The notes: a model not told the origin generated them from the sequence alone. A stretch of DNA of 64,000 nucleotides from DASUNQ01 sp044866775 (GCA_044866775.1 JBIOUG010000095.1:5257-69256); one strand, 5' to 3'; positions 43,280 through 52,733 are shown, numbered from the stretch's first letter. Program-made: numbers and translations.

Positions 43280-46200
43280 ATGACCGATCTGTTCTTCCAG
43301 CGACCGATCCTCAACTCGCCGTACGAGTACCCGAGCCGGCACTGGGAGCTCGATTCGACGGGCCAGCCCACGGGAAAGATCCTCGAGAAGCGCCGTGAAG
43401 CAGCGTACATCACGCCGATCCCGAAGCCGAAGAAGCGCAGGACGGGCCAGAGGGAGTTCGTCTTCGACGAGGGTAAGGGGCTCTCGACGGAGGAGCAGCA
43501 GTACGATCCGACGCCGGTCATCAACGCCTTGCGCGCCAAGGTGGACGCCTGGCGGGCGCTGCCCAATCCGAACGACTGGCTGGTGACGCCGGAGACGGCG
43601 CGCCTCCTCCAGCACTGGCGCCACCACGAGTTCAGCGGAGAGCGGCCGTTCTTCTGCCAGGTCGAGGCGGTCGAGACGCTCATCTGGCTGACCGAGGTCG
43701 CACCGAAGCTCGGCAAGGAGGGACAGCGGTTCATCGACCACTTGGACCGGGCCAACGAACAGTCGAACCCCGGCCTGCGGCGCCTCGCGCTCAAGCTCGC
43801 CACGGGCTCCGGCAAGACGATCGTGATGGCGATGGTAGTCGCCTGGCAAACGATCAACGCCGTGCGGCGGCCGAATAGCAGATCGTACACACGGGGGTTC
43901 CTGGTCGTGACTCCCGGTCTGACGGTCAAGGACCGGCTGCGCGTCCTCCAGCCCCACGATCCGGACTCCTACTACCAAAGCCGCGAGCTCGTGCCGAACG
44001 ACATGCTCCGCGACCTCGAACGCGCGAAGATCGTCATAACGAACTTCCAGGCGCTCAGGCTCCGCGAAACCCTCGAGGTCTCAAAAGGCGGGCGCGCCCT
44101 GCTCCAGGGACGACATGGCGAGCCGATCGACACCAAGGAGACGGAAGGCCAGATGCTCCAGCGCGTCCTGCCCGAGCTGATGGGGTTGCGCAACATCCTG
44201 GCGATCAATGACGAGGCCCACCACTGCTACCGCGAAAAGCCGACGGAGGCCGACGAGGAGGAGGCCGAGCTCAAGGGGGAGGAGCGCGATGAGGCCAAAA
44301 AGAACCGCGAAGCAGCGCGACTCTGGATCTCCGGGCTCGAAGCGCTCCAGCGCAAGCTAGGCTTGATGCGCATCATCGACCTCTCGGCGACCCCCTTCTT
44401 TCTCCGCGGCTCCGGCTATCGGGAAGGGGTGCTCTTCCACTGGACGATGAGCGACTTCTCGCTCATGGATGCCATCGAGTGCGGCATCGTCAAGCTCCCC
44501 CGCGTGCCGGTCGCCGACAACATCCCCGGCGGCGAGATGCCGAGGTTCCGCAATCTCTGGGAGCACATTCGCAACCGGATGCCGAAGAAGGGGCGCGGGA
44601 AGGCTGGCACGAGCTACGACCCGCTCAAGCTCCCTGTCGAGCTCCAGACCGCGCTCGAAGCGCTCTATGGCCACTACGACAAGACCTTCGAGCTATGGCG
44701 CAAGGCAGGTGTCGAGGTCCCCCCCTGCTTCATCGTCGTCTGCAACAACACCTCGGCATCGAAGCTGGTCTACGACTACATTTCCGGCTTCTTCCGCGAG
44801 GCAGAAGAGGGCACAAGCACGTTCGAGAACGGTCGTCTACCCCTCTTCCGCAACTTCGACGAGCACGGCAACCCGCTCCCCCGGCCTCGGACGCTGCTCA
44901 TCGACTCCGAGCAGCTCGAGTCCGGGGAGTCGCTAAGCGACGACTTCCGAGCGGCGGCGGCCGACGAGCTCGAGCGCTTCCGGCGCGAGATCGTCGAACG
45001 GACAGGGGATCGCACCAGGGCTGAGAACCTCTCGGATCAGGAAATCCTTCGGGAAGTCATGAACACCGTCGGCAAGAAAGGGCGCCTCGGCGAGGGGACA
45101 CGGTGCGTGGTCTCGGTTTCGATGCTGACCGAGGGATGGGACGCGAACACCGTCACGCACGTACTCGGCGTCCGGGCCTTCGGCACCCAGCTCCTCTGCG
45201 AGCAGGTCATCGGTCGCGCGCTGCGGCGGCAATCCTATGACCTGAATGAAGAAAAGCGCTTCAACGTCGAGTACGCCGACGTACTCGGGATTCCCTTCGA
45301 TTTCACGGCGAAGCCGGTCATCGCGCCGCCGCAGCCACCGCGCGAGACGATCCTGGTCAGGGCGATCACCCCGGAGCGAGACGCCTGCGAGATCTGCTTC
45401 CCTCGCGTGGAGGGATACCGCGTAGAGCTCCCGGAGGAGCGGCTGGCGGCGACCTTCACCGAAGATTCAACCCTCCTGCTCACTCCGGCCCTGGTCGGGC
45501 CATCGGTGACCCGCAACGAAGGGATCCTCGGCGAGGGGGTCGACCTGACGCTCGTCCACACCGGGGAGCTCCGCCAGTCGACGCTCCTCTTCCACTTGAC
45601 GCAGCGTCTCCTCTACACCAAGTGGCGTGACCCAGGCGGTGAGCCCAAGCTCTACCTCTTCGGCCAGTTGAAGCGCATCACCCGCGAGTGGCTGGAGAGC
45701 CATCTCGCCTGCAAGGGCGGCACCTATCCGGCGCAGCTCATGTACCTGAGCCTCGCCGACCTGGCTTGCGAGCGGATCACAGCGGCGATAACCCGCCACT
45801 ACTCGGCGGAACGCCCGATCCGGGCGATCCTCGACCCCTACAACCCGACGGGATCCACCCGCTTCGTCCACTTCACGACCTCGAAGAAGCTCCGCTGGCA
45901 GACGGCCCCGAATCTCTGCCATGTCAACTGGGTGATCCTGGACAGCAACTGGGAGGCCGAGCTCTGCCGGGCCGTCGAGAGCCACTCGCACGTGCTTGCC
46001 TATGTGAAGAACCACAACCTCGGTTTCGAGGTCCCCTACAGGATGGGCTCGGAGTCGCGCCGCTACCGCCCGGACTTTATCGTCCTGGTCGACGACGGGC
46101 ACGGCTTGGAGGACCCGCTTCACCTAGTGGTCGAGATCAAGGGCTACCGGGGGGAGGACGCAAAGGAGAAGAAGTCGACCATGGAGACGTACTGGGTGCC

Positions 46201-46342
46201 TGGGGTGAACAACCTGGCCGCTTACGGGCGCTGGGACTTTGTCGAGCTGAAGGACATCTGGGAGATCGAATCGGATTTCCGGGCGACAATCGACACTGCC
46301 ATCGCCGAGATGATGAAAGAGAAAACCGGAGCGGCGGTCTGA
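43280..46342 (+). CDS. res: Type III restriction enzyme, Res subunit
   Basis: 1020-residue DNA translocase-nuclease. SF2 helicase motifs: Walker A KLATGSGKTIV (about 172-182), DEAH box NDEAHHCY (about 310-317), SATPFF, and late motifs VSVSMLTEGWDANTVTHVLG and QVIGRALRR. The C-terminal PD-(D/E)xK nuclease shows RRYRPDFIVLV and LVVEIKGYRG (about 925-955). It needs the Mod subunit for site recognition. Its stop shares one base with the mod start (TGATG). Order res-mod is the reverse of the classical EcoP1 order. Confidence 0.94.
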   Translation: MTDLFFQRPILNSPYEYPSRHWELDSTGQPTGKILEKRREAAYITPIPKPKKRRTGQREFVFDEGKGLSTEEQQYDPTPVINALRAKVDAWRALPNPNDWLVTPETARLLQHWRHHEFSGERPFFCQVEAVETLIWLTEVAPKLGKEGQRFIDHLDRANEQSNPGLRRLALKLATGSGKTIVMAMVVAWQTINAVRRPNSRSYTRGFLVVTPGLTVKDRLRVLQPHDPDSYYQSRELVPNDMLRDLERAKIVITNFQALRLRETLEVSKGGRALLQGRHGEPIDTKETEGQMLQRVLPELMGLRNILAINDEAHHCYREKPTEADEEEAELKGEERDEAKKNREAARLWISGLEALQRKLGLMRIIDLSATPFFLRGSGYREGVLFHWTMSDFSLMDAIECGIVKLPRVPVADNIPGGEMPRFRNLWEHIRNRMPKKGRGKAGTSYDPLKLPVELQTALEALYGHYDKTFELWRKAGVEVPPCFIVVCNNTSASKLVYDYISGFFREAEEGTSTFENGRLPLFRNFDEHGNPLPRPRTLLIDSEQLESGESLSDDFRAAAADELERFRREIVERTGDRTRAENLSDQEILREVMNTVGKKGRLGEGTRCVVSVSMLTEGWDANTVTHVLGVRAFGTQLLCEQVIGRALRRQSYDLNEEKRFNVEYADVLGIPFDFTAKPVIAPPQPPRETILVRAITPERDACEICFPRVEGYRVELPEERLAATFTEDSTLLLTPALVGPSVTRNEGILGEGVDLTLVHTGELRQSTLLFHLTQRLLYTKWRDPGGEPKLYLFGQLKRITREWLESHLACKGGTYPAQLMYLSLADLACERITAAITRHYSAERPIRAILDPYNPTGSTRFVHFTTSKKLRWQTAPNLCHVNWVILDSNWEAELCRAVESHSHVLAYVKNHNLGFEVPYRMGSESRRYRPDFIVLVDDGHGLEDPLHLVVEIKGYRGEDAKEKKSTMETYWVPGVNNLAAYGRWDFVELKDIWEIESDFRATIDTAIAEMMKEKTGAAV

Positions 46343-49215
46343 TGCCGACGACGAAGAAGCCGAAGCCCAAGAAGCAAGTGGAGGCGCTCCGCCACGACGA
46401 GGCGTCCCGGAAGTACATCCCGACGGCCGAGTACCAGTCGCTGCTCGCATCCAGCGAACAGGAAACCGTGGAGGTCCGCTATCCGCGCAACACCTCTGGC
46501 CTCGGGGAGGAGACGGCGTCGCGGAACCGGGATCTCGACCCACAGGTCGTCTGGCGCGGCAAAGACGAGAAGGACTGGTCCGACCTCGTGGTCCCGGCGC
46601 CTCCCCTCTTCATTCAGGAGAAGATCCATCCCAAGGTCCTGATCGACGACCTGATGCGCCGGAGCGCGGCGGCCGCGGCGGAGAAGTCGGCTTCAGAGCC
46701 GGGCCATCAGCCCGATCTATTCGCGGACTTCAATGGGATCGCAGATCCGAGCCTGAAGACCGAGTTCTACCAGCACGACGCCAACTGGGCGAACCGGATG
46801 ATCCTGGGCGACAGCCTACAGGTGATGGCCTCTCTCGCCGAGCGCGAGGGCCTCCGCGGGCAGGTGCAGTGCATCTACATGGACCCGCCCTACGGCATTA
46901 AGTTCAACTCCAACTTCCAGTGGTCCACGACGAGCCGTGACGTCAAAGACGGCAACCTCAACCACATCACCCGCGAGCCTGAGCAAGTCAGAGCCTTTCG
47001 CGACACCTGGCGCGACGGCATCCACAGCTACCTGACCTACCTCCGCGACCGCTTCAGCGTGGCCCGCGACCTTCTTGCTGACTCTGGCTCGATCTTCGTC
47101 CAGATCGGGGACGAGAACGTGCATCGTGTTCGCGGAGTGATGGATGAGGTGTTCGGAAGCGACAACTTCGTCTCGTTGATCACCATCGTGAAGACAACCG
47201 GCGCCGGGAGTCCAGCGATTGGAACGAACGTCCTCGCTTCGGTGAACGACTACATCCTCTGGTACGCGAAGAAACTTCCGAGTATCAAGTATCGTCAGGT
47301 CTACGAGCAGAGACAACTCGGCAAAGAAGGGGCTACTCAATACGGCCTCCTAGAGTCGCCAGACGGGCTGTATGTGCGAGGAATGTCTGAAGAAGAAAAG
47401 GCGCAACCCGAATTGATCCCTTCTGGTTGGAAGATCATTGCGCATGACAATCTGACATCTCAGACTGGCGCTGAGACAACGCAGGTTCCAATCTCGTGGC
47501 AAGGCCGGAGCTACAAGGCCAACAAGGGCGGCTGGAAGACGAATGTAGAAGGCGCGGATCGTCTAGCCAAAGCAACGAGGCTTCTTCCGATCGGACACAC
47601 GCTTCGCTACCGGCGTCGTTTTGCAGACTTCGGCAACATTCCTATCAACAACTTCTGGTCGGCGTTCAGGATTAGTGGTTTCTCGGATCCAAAGATCTAC
47701 GTTGTGCAAACGAATCCAGGAATTGTCGATCGCTGTCTCTTGATGGCGTCTGATCCGGGGGACCTCGTCCTAGATCCCACGTGCGGTTCAGGCACGACCG
47801 CATTCGTGGCGGAGCTAGAGGGTAGGCGGTGGATCACGATCGATACATCGCGCGTAGCATTGGCGCTAGCGCGGGCTCGCATCATGGGGGCGCGGTATCC
47901 GTTCTATCTGCTCGCCGACAGCGAGGAAGGGCAGCGGAAGGAGGCCGAGATCGCGCACTCGGAGCCATCGGCGGCGCCAAGGCGGGGCGACCTGCGGCAG
48001 GGCTTTGTCTACGAGCGGGTGCCGCACATTACCCTCAAGTCAATCGCCAACAACGTCGAGATCGACGTCATCTGGGAGCGATTCCAGGCGGCTCTCGAGC
48101 CATTGCGCGCGGAGTTGAACGCCGCCCTCGGCCAAGCGTGGGAGGAGTGGGAGATTCCTCGTGAAGCCGATGTGCGGTGGACTGCGAAGGCGAAGGAGCT
48201 GCACTCGAGGTGGTGGGAGCAGCGGATCGCGCGACAGCGGGAGATCGACGCCTCGATCGCGGCTAAGGCGGTGTACGAGTACCTCTACGACAAGCCGTAT
48301 GACGATCCGAAGAAGGTCAGAGTCGCCGGTCCGTTCACGGTGGAGAGCCTATCGCCGCACCGGGTGCTCGGCGTCAACGAGAACGACCAGCTGATCGACA
48401 GTGTCGCCGAGCAGAAGCTCGGGTACACCGTGCAGCGAGACTTCCCGTCAATGATCCTCGAGAGCCTGAGGGCGGCGGGTGTTCAGCAGGCTCACAAGGA
48501 AGACCGGATCGCCTTCTCCTCGTTGACCCCCTGGCCGGGCGATCTCGTTTGTGCTGAAGGTCGCTACTTCGAGGGTTCCGACAGCAAAGGTCAGGAGAGG
48601 CGCGCCGCGATCTTCATCGGTCCCGAGTTCGGCACCGTCTCACGGCCGGACCTGGTCGCCGCAGCTCGGGAGGCGGCCGACGCCGGCTTCGATGTCCTAA
48701 TCGCCTGCGCCTTCAACTTCGACGCCCATTCGACCGACTTCTCGAAGCTCGGCCGGGTCCCCGTTCTCAAGGCTCGGATGAACGCCGACCTCCACATGGC
48801 CGAAGACCTTAAGAGCACCGGCAAGGGCAACCTCTTCGTCATCTTCGGCGAGCCGGACATCGAGATCCTGCCGGCGGAGAGCGACCAGATCCGAGTACGC
48901 GTCAAAGGCGTCGACGTCTTCCACCCCCAGACCGGCGAGATCCGCAGCGACGGCCCCGAGGGCATCGCCTGCTGGTTCATCGACACCGACTACAACAAAG
49001 AGAGCTTCTTCGTCCGCCATGCCTACTTCCTTGGCGCCAACGACCCCTATAAGGCTCTCAAGACCACCCTCAAGGCCGAAATCGACGAGGATGCCTGGGC
49101 GACTCTCCACAGCGACACCTCGCGGCCGTTCGAGAAGCCGAAGTCGCGACGGATCGCGGTCAAAGTCATCAACCATCTCGGCGACGAGGTGATGAAGGTC
49201 TTCCGCGTAGAGTAG
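46342..49215 (+). CDS. mod: Type III DNA methyltransferase, Mod subunit
   Basis: 957-residue adenine-N6/cytosine-N4 methyltransferase and recognition subunit. DPPYGIKFN (motif IV, about 181-189) comes before DPTCGSGTTA (motif I, about 478-487), so it is a beta-class enzyme with the target-recognition region between them (about 280-450). A C-terminal 400-residue extension ends with VKVINHLGDEVMKVF. Codon use in the recognition region (about 47190-47700) is clearly richer in A/T than the flanks, as if that part was swapped in. It works with the Res protein encoded upstream. Confidence 0.93.
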   Translation: MPTTKKPKPKKQVEALRHDEASRKYIPTAEYQSLLASSEQETVEVRYPRNTSGLGEETASRNRDLDPQVVWRGKDEKDWSDLVVPAPPLFIQEKIHPKVLIDDLMRRSAAAAAEKSASEPGHQPDLFADFNGIADPSLKTEFYQHDANWANRMILGDSLQVMASLAEREGLRGQVQCIYMDPPYGIKFNSNFQWSTTSRDVKDGNLNHITREPEQVRAFRDTWRDGIHSYLTYLRDRFSVARDLLADSGSIFVQIGDENVHRVRGVMDEVFGSDNFVSLITIVKTTGAGSPAIGTNVLASVNDYILWYAKKLPSIKYRQVYEQRQLGKEGATQYGLLESPDGLYVRGMSEEEKAQPELIPSGWKIIAHDNLTSQTGAETTQVPISWQGRSYKANKGGWKTNVEGADRLAKATRLLPIGHTLRYRRRFADFGNIPINNFWSAFRISGFSDPKIYVVQTNPGIVDRCLLMASDPGDLVLDPTCGSGTTAFVAELEGRRWITIDTSRVALALARARIMGARYPFYLLADSEEGQRKEAEIAHSEPSAAPRRGDLRQGFVYERVPHITLKSIANNVEIDVIWERFQAALEPLRAELNAALGQAWEEWEIPREADVRWTAKAKELHSRWWEQRIARQREIDASIAAKAVYEYLYDKPYDDPKKVRVAGPFTVESLSPHRVLGVNENDQLIDSVAEQKLGYTVQRDFPSMILESLRAAGVQQAHKEDRIAFSSLTPWPGDLVCAEGRYFEGSDSKGQERRAAIFIGPEFGTVSRPDLVAAAREAADAGFDVLIACAFNFDAHSTDFSKLGRVPVLKARMNADLHMAEDLKSTGKGNLFVIFGEPDIEILPAESDQIRVRVKGVDVFHPQTGEIRSDGPEGIACWFIDTDYNKESFFVRHAYFLGANDPYKALKTTLKAEIDEDAWATLHSDTSRPFEKPKSRRIAVKVINHLGDEVMKVFRVE

Positions 49216-49278
49216 CGAGTTGACTACCCTTTGCCGCCCCGACCTGCTTGATCCTGCCGGCCTGGTCCTAGGGTACAA

Positions 49279-49296
49279 CAAGCCCCACAGGGCTTG
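49279..49296 (+). terminator. Hairpin after mod
   Basis: CAAGCCC-CACA-GGGCTTG, a 7-bp perfect stem, lies 63 bases after the mod stop and about 100 bases before the next gene. No U-run follows. Possible terminator of the res-mod operon. Confidence 0.4.
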
Positions 49297-49400
49297 CGCC
49301 CGAGGAAGATAGCCTCTATGCTGCGCGAGCACTCATATCTCATGTCGTGATCCCGTTGGCGCTGGAGCGTCGAGCCCTGGCCGGTGAAGGAGGGACCCGC

Positions 49401-50351
49401 ATGGCAACAACTGCGCCCAGAGAACCGAAGAAACGCACTCTGACCTATCGTCGAGCTGTCTGGCATGTAGCCGAGGACCACGACCTTCAATACTACGTCC
49501 GTCGAATCCATCAGCGACTGACCACCACTCGCGCGCGAACCTTTCAATACACGGGCGGTACCGTGCTCACCGGCATGTGCTTTGAGAGCCGGCACGGCTC
49601 CGCACTCGGTCATTTAGCTCAGTTCGTGCCACATGACCACGCCTCTACAATTCCTGTTCCCTCGGTGGAACTTGCAGACTCAGATGCGGCCGAGCTCCCG
49701 CCCCCCCGCGGCCGTGAATTCCTGACAGGAGATCTCTTCTTCTTGGTGCATGGCAACAATGTTCTCCTCTGCCCTAGCGGCGCGCGCGAAAGTGCACTAA
49801 AAGCTTATCTTGATAGGGCTGGCGAGGCAACCGGCGAGCGCGGTTTGATGAGCAGATGCGGCATTGAGCCTGTGGCTAACGTGGCTAAATTGGCTCTCAT
49901 ACGCGAAGAAGGAGTCAAGAGTATTCAATTGGACGCGACGCTCTTCTCGGCGTCGCTGATGGACGAGCAAGTCCCTACTGTTCGCCGTCACGTGCTGAGT
50001 CGGGTCGGCGATAGCCTGCTTGACCTGTTCGGAGACGACCCCGATCTGGCTCAGGCGGCCGAAGACGAGAATATAACTGTTTATTTGGAAGTAGTTTTCG
50101 ACAAACGAAGGAAGGGCGGAGTGATTGGTCAGAGGAGGATGCAGGGGTTGGCCAGCCAGCTAGTGAAGGAGCATGAGCCTGGATTTCGTATCGTCACTGG
50201 GAGTGGCGGCGTGATTGAATCCGACGAACTCAAGATACAACAACCTGTGCCATTGAGGCCACGTGGAAGCAGCGTTGAAAGAGAGCATGCTTGGGAAGCT
50301 CTTCTCGGATTCCTTGAAGACCTGCGCCGAAGCGGAGCGCTAGAGACATGA
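49401..50351 (+). CDS. Unknown soluble protein, first gene of a two-gene operon
   Basis: 316-residue protein without recognised domain. It begins MATTAPREPKKRTLTYRRA; ATG 49401 follows an AGGAGGGA ribosome site and is preferred to GTG-type starts upstream. Visible blocks: LTGDLFFLVHGNNVLLCPSG (a strand-turn core), a helical centre, VYLEVVFDKRRKGGVIGQRR, and a C-terminal helical part. No signal peptide or membrane helix. It overlaps a membrane-protein gene by four bases (ATGA) and lies directly after a type III restriction operon, so an antiphage role with a membrane effector is a reasonable hypothesis. G+C is lower than in the chromosome core. Confidence 0.65.
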   Translation: MATTAPREPKKRTLTYRRAVWHVAEDHDLQYYVRRIHQRLTTTRARTFQYTGGTVLTGMCFESRHGSALGHLAQFVPHDHASTIPVPSVELADSDAAELPPPRGREFLTGDLFFLVHGNNVLLCPSGARESALKAYLDRAGEATGERGLMSRCGIEPVANVAKLALIREEGVKSIQLDATLFSASLMDEQVPTVRRHVLSRVGDSLLDLFGDDPDLAQAAEDENITVYLEVVFDKRRKGGVIGQRRMQGLASQLVKEHEPGFRIVTGSGGVIESDELKIQQPVPLRPRGSSVEREHAWEALLGFLEDLRRSGALET

Positions 50352-50878
50352 AGCCCCAAATAAGCAAGGCGGAGGTTGCGTTTTTCGTCTTGACCCTTGT
50401 TGCTAGCTGCGTAGCCGCTCGCTATGTTCAGCCGCTGATTCATGGAGATAAGGAAGCGATCGGGCTCATCGCTACTGTATTTTCTATCTTGGCCGGACTC
50501 TTGGTGGGAATCATAACCCTTGTTGCGGATACGTCGAGCCTGCCAGGCAAGACGTGGCGGGGCGTTGCACTCGCGCGGCCGATTCTTAGGCGGCGCTTGT
50601 ATCGTCATCGCGTACTGTTCCTCGTCTATCTCGTCACGCTTCTGCTAATACTGGCGGCATTAATTGTAGATGATGGATCGGGAGGCAAGATTGTAAAGTG
50701 GTTGGAAAGGGTATATATTTTTTTCGCCGCCGTAGGATTCGCTTACTCATTGCGTCTACCCTGGACGCTGGCTCGCATGCAAGAAGAGCGACTAAATGCG
50801 GCCATCGAGGAACGGCGCCAGCAAGCCGGCGCAGCGGCAAGCGGCGTAACGGAAGCGAAGGAAGGCCGGATCGAGTAG
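50348..50878 (+). CDS. Unknown four-helix membrane protein, second gene of the operon
   Basis: 176-residue protein with hydrophobic helices at about 8-27, 38-59, 84-105 and 116-135, and a charged coiled tail (RMQEERLNAAIEERRQQA). Between helices 2 and 3 is a conserved-looking loop ADTSSLPGKTWRGVALARPI. The ATG overlaps the stop of the soluble partner. The codon use, e.g. around 50680-50740 (ATATATTTTTTTCGCC), is unusual for this G+C-rich genome and suggests recent transfer. Function unknown; membrane effector or sensor is inferred from context only. Confidence 0.65.
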   Translation: MKPQISKAEVAFFVLTLVASCVAARYVQPLIHGDKEAIGLIATVFSILAGLLVGIITLVADTSSLPGKTWRGVALARPILRRRLYRHRVLFLVYLVTLLLILAALIVDDGSGGKIVKWLERVYIFFAAVGFAYSLRLPWTLARMQEERLNAAIEERRQQAGAAASGVTEAKEGRIE

Positions 50879-50880
50879 CC

Positions 50881-51110
50881 CGCTCGCTGACACGTTTACC
50901 TGACCAGCCGCCGCACCACTCCATCAGTTCCTCATCCCGCACCGACAGCCGCGCTAACTCGGCCGCGAGCGCCCTTGAGCCGAACACCAGACGGCCGTAG
51001 AGCTCGGACGTCCGTTGCTCGGCAATCGTCCGTTGGCGACGGGGGCGAACTAGGGACCTTGGGGATCAGGTCGAGGAGGCGGTCGAGGTAGCGTGTCGCA
51101 CAGGGGGACG
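50881..51110 (-). pseudogene. Fragments of a second copy of the three-gene cassette
   Basis: On the minus strand from about 51040 the frame reads RQRTIAEQRTSELYGRLVFG, nearly the same as RQRGIAEQRTTELYGRMVF in the 145-residue gene at 53375-53812. Just before it (about 51070-51105) another frame reads RYLDRLLDLIPKV, close to LDHLDRLLEIILKV near the end of the 247-residue protein. Both fragments lack starts and the rest of their genes. The remaining 51111-51319 holds a short minus-strand frame after the MazF stop (RRQSLLVSRRRSEREALAFV) that may be the end of a lost antitoxin-like gene, but that is weak. Confidence 0.6.
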
Positions 51111-51319
51111 CACAAGATGGCACTACGGCGAGACCATCGGGTTCGAGCCGGGCGCCTCTCGACGAAGGCGCCTCGCCTCACTTCCAGCTGCGCGTATCGG
51201 CGGTCTGCTCTACGAACGCGAGAGCTTCTCTCTCCGATCGGCGACGGCTGACGAGGAGCGATTGACGGCGAGCCTCCTGCTCCGTGTCGAGCCGCCGCTG
51301 CGCGCCGAGGCGGCAGGCT

Positions 51320-51667
51320 TCACCCGGGCGGAACGCCGAGGGCGATCATCAGGGCCCGATCGACTCGGCGCATCACAGCGGCAGGGAGGGTTGCGGCGGG
51401 GCCCTGGAGCTGCTCCTTCCAGAGAGTGTAGATCTCGGCGCACTTGACGACGCTGGCTCGCTGGAGGCCGGCCGTTCCCTTCGGCAAGCTGACCTCCCAG
51501 TCGAAGTCGCGTCCCAAGCGGCCGACGGAAGTCAAGTGCACGACCAGCACTTTCAGGTAGCGCTCGTTGGCGTTGAAGGCGTCGTCCGAGACCACGAGCA
51601 TCGGCCGGCGCTTCTCTGCTGCGCCACGCATCGGCACTTTTGCCCACCAGATCTCGCCACGCCGCAT
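51320..51667 (-). CDS. MazF/PemK-family toxin
   Basis: 115-residue endoribonuclease-type toxin. MRRGEIWWAKVP at the start, RRPMLVVSDDAFNANERYLK and VVHLTSVGR in the middle, and KGTAGLQRASVVKCAEI near residue 75 are the MazF barrel motifs. ATG 51667 follows the antitoxin stop by four bases; the longer frame upstream is antitoxin shadow. Forms a pair with the RHH gene upstream. Confidence 0.88.
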   Translation of the reverse strand: MRRGEIWWAKVPMRGAAEKRRPMLVVSDDAFNANERYLKVLVVHLTSVGRLGRDFDWEVSLPKGTAGLQRASVVKCAEIYTLWKEQLQGPAATLPAAVMRRVDRALMIALGVPPG

Positions 51668-51671
51668 TGCC

Positions 51672-51917
51672 TTACTCTTCGCGGTCGAAGGCTTGGACGT
51701 CGATGAGCCCTTCGTCTTCGTCGCCATACCCGCGGTCGCAATAGGTCGCCACCTGCTCTGCCAAGAGATCCCGCCGCACTCGCTCGAGCTTCTCGTCGAT
51801 GGCCTCGCGGATGAGCTCCGAGCTGGTGCGGTAGCGGCCGGTCTCCACGATCTCTCGGATGCGCTCCAACTGGGCCGGCTCGGCGGTGAACACGGTCTTG
51901 CGCTTGGAAGCTGCCAT
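51672..51917 (-). CDS. RHH antitoxin of the MazF-type toxin
   Basis: 81-residue protein, MAASKRKTVFTAEPAQLERI followed by REIVETGRYRTSSELIREAI, a ribbon-helix-helix start and the SSELIREA helix of ParD/CopG antitoxins, and an acidic C-terminus (YGDEDEGLIDVQAFDREE) that would wrap the toxin. It ends just before the toxin ATG. Promoter boxes lie directly upstream and leave almost no leader. Confidence 0.85.
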   Translation of the reverse strand: MAASKRKTVFTAEPAQLERIREIVETGRYRTSSELIREAIDEKLERVRRDLLAEQVATYCDRGYGDEDEGLIDVQAFDREE

Positions 51918-51925
51918 GATCCAGT

Positions 51926-51954
51926 AGACTAACTTGGTCGACGGTTTCGGTCAA
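51926..51954 (-). promoter_or_regulatory. Promoter of the RHH-MazF operon
   Basis: On the minus strand TTGACC (51954-51949) and TAGTCT (51931-51926) are 17 bases apart. The -10 ends eight bases before ATG 51917, so the antitoxin mRNA is probably leaderless. The TTGACC/TAGTCT pair is close to that seen upstream of the symE-like gene. Confidence 0.6.
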
Positions 51955-51980
51955 CCAAGCCTGGGGACCCCCAACCTCCC

Positions 51981-52724
51981 TCACGCCCCGAGCAGCCTCG
52001 GCAGGTACTCCGCCAACGCCGGCAGGTACACATGCGCCTTCGCCAGCAGCGCCTCGACCTTGAGGATGATCTCGAGCAGGCGGTCGAGGTGATCCAGGTT
52101 CAGCGCCCCGCCCTGCTTCTTCACCCGCAGGTAGTGGACGGTGAGCTTGCCGACGGCGCGCTCGACGGCCTCCTCGAGGCCGCGGGCGCCGTGGATGCGG
52201 TAGTCGGCGACGGCGGCGCGGAGGGACTGGAGGATGTCGAGGGAGACCGAGCGGAGGGCGGGGTCGAGCTCGGCGCGGGCGGAGAAGGCGAAGAGGGAGT
52301 TGAGGCGGGCCTCGAGCTCGGCCAGGTCGTCGGGCGGCAGGATTAGCTCGGGGAGCTCCTCGGCGATGCGCAGGCCGCAGAACTCGACGGACTGGAGGAC
52401 GATGTCGGAGAGGCCCTCCTGGAACGGGGGGTAGCGGCGGGAGTCCTGGTCGAGGCGGGCGGAGAGGAGGCCCTTCCTGGCCGCCGGGAAGTGGCGGAGG
52501 TAGCGCGGGGGGTCGAGGCCGGGGATCGCGGCGATCGCGGCCTGGGACTGGGCGAAGAGGTCGTCGAGGAGGACGAGCTTGCGGCGGATCGCGAGGTCGT
52601 CGGCGGGGTCGAGGTCGAAGACCTCGCCCAGGGCGTCGCGGATGGGGCGGCCCTCGCGGCAAGCGGCGCGCAGGGCGAGCAGGAGGCGGTGGAGGCGGAG
52701 GGCGGAGTTGGTCATGCGGTCCAT
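51981..52724 (-). CDS. Unknown protein, third gene of the array cassette
   Basis: 247-residue, almost all-helical soluble protein: MDRMTNSALRLHRLLLALRA, then a basic/acidic helical series and an ending AYLPALAEYLPRLLGA-like (KAHVYLPALAEYLPRLLGA). No known motif and no membrane helix. It starts nine bases after the end of the middle cassette gene. A fragment matching its last part occurs at about 51.1 kb and its first ten residues are mirrored in the leader of the middle gene, so the family is multi-copy. ATG 52715 is an alternative start. Confidence 0.65.
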   Translation of the reverse strand: MDRMTNSALRLHRLLLALRAACREGRPIRDALGEVFDLDPADDLAIRRKLVLLDDLFAQSQAAIAAIPGLDPPRYLRHFPAARKGLLSARLDQDSRRYPPFQEGLSDIVLQSVEFCGLRIAEELPELILPPDDLAELEARLNSLFAFSARAELDPALRSVSLDILQSLRAAVADYRIHGARGLEEAVERAVGKLTVHYLRVKKQGGALNLDHLDRLLEIILKVEALLAKAHVYLPALAEYLPRLLGA

Positions 52725-52733
52725 GGGGAGGCC

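Noticed and set aside
49401..50878. Kiwa (KwaA-KwaB) antiphage system
   Set aside because: Gene order is soluble then membrane, and the soluble protein shows no DUF4868 pattern that I can see; left as unknown.
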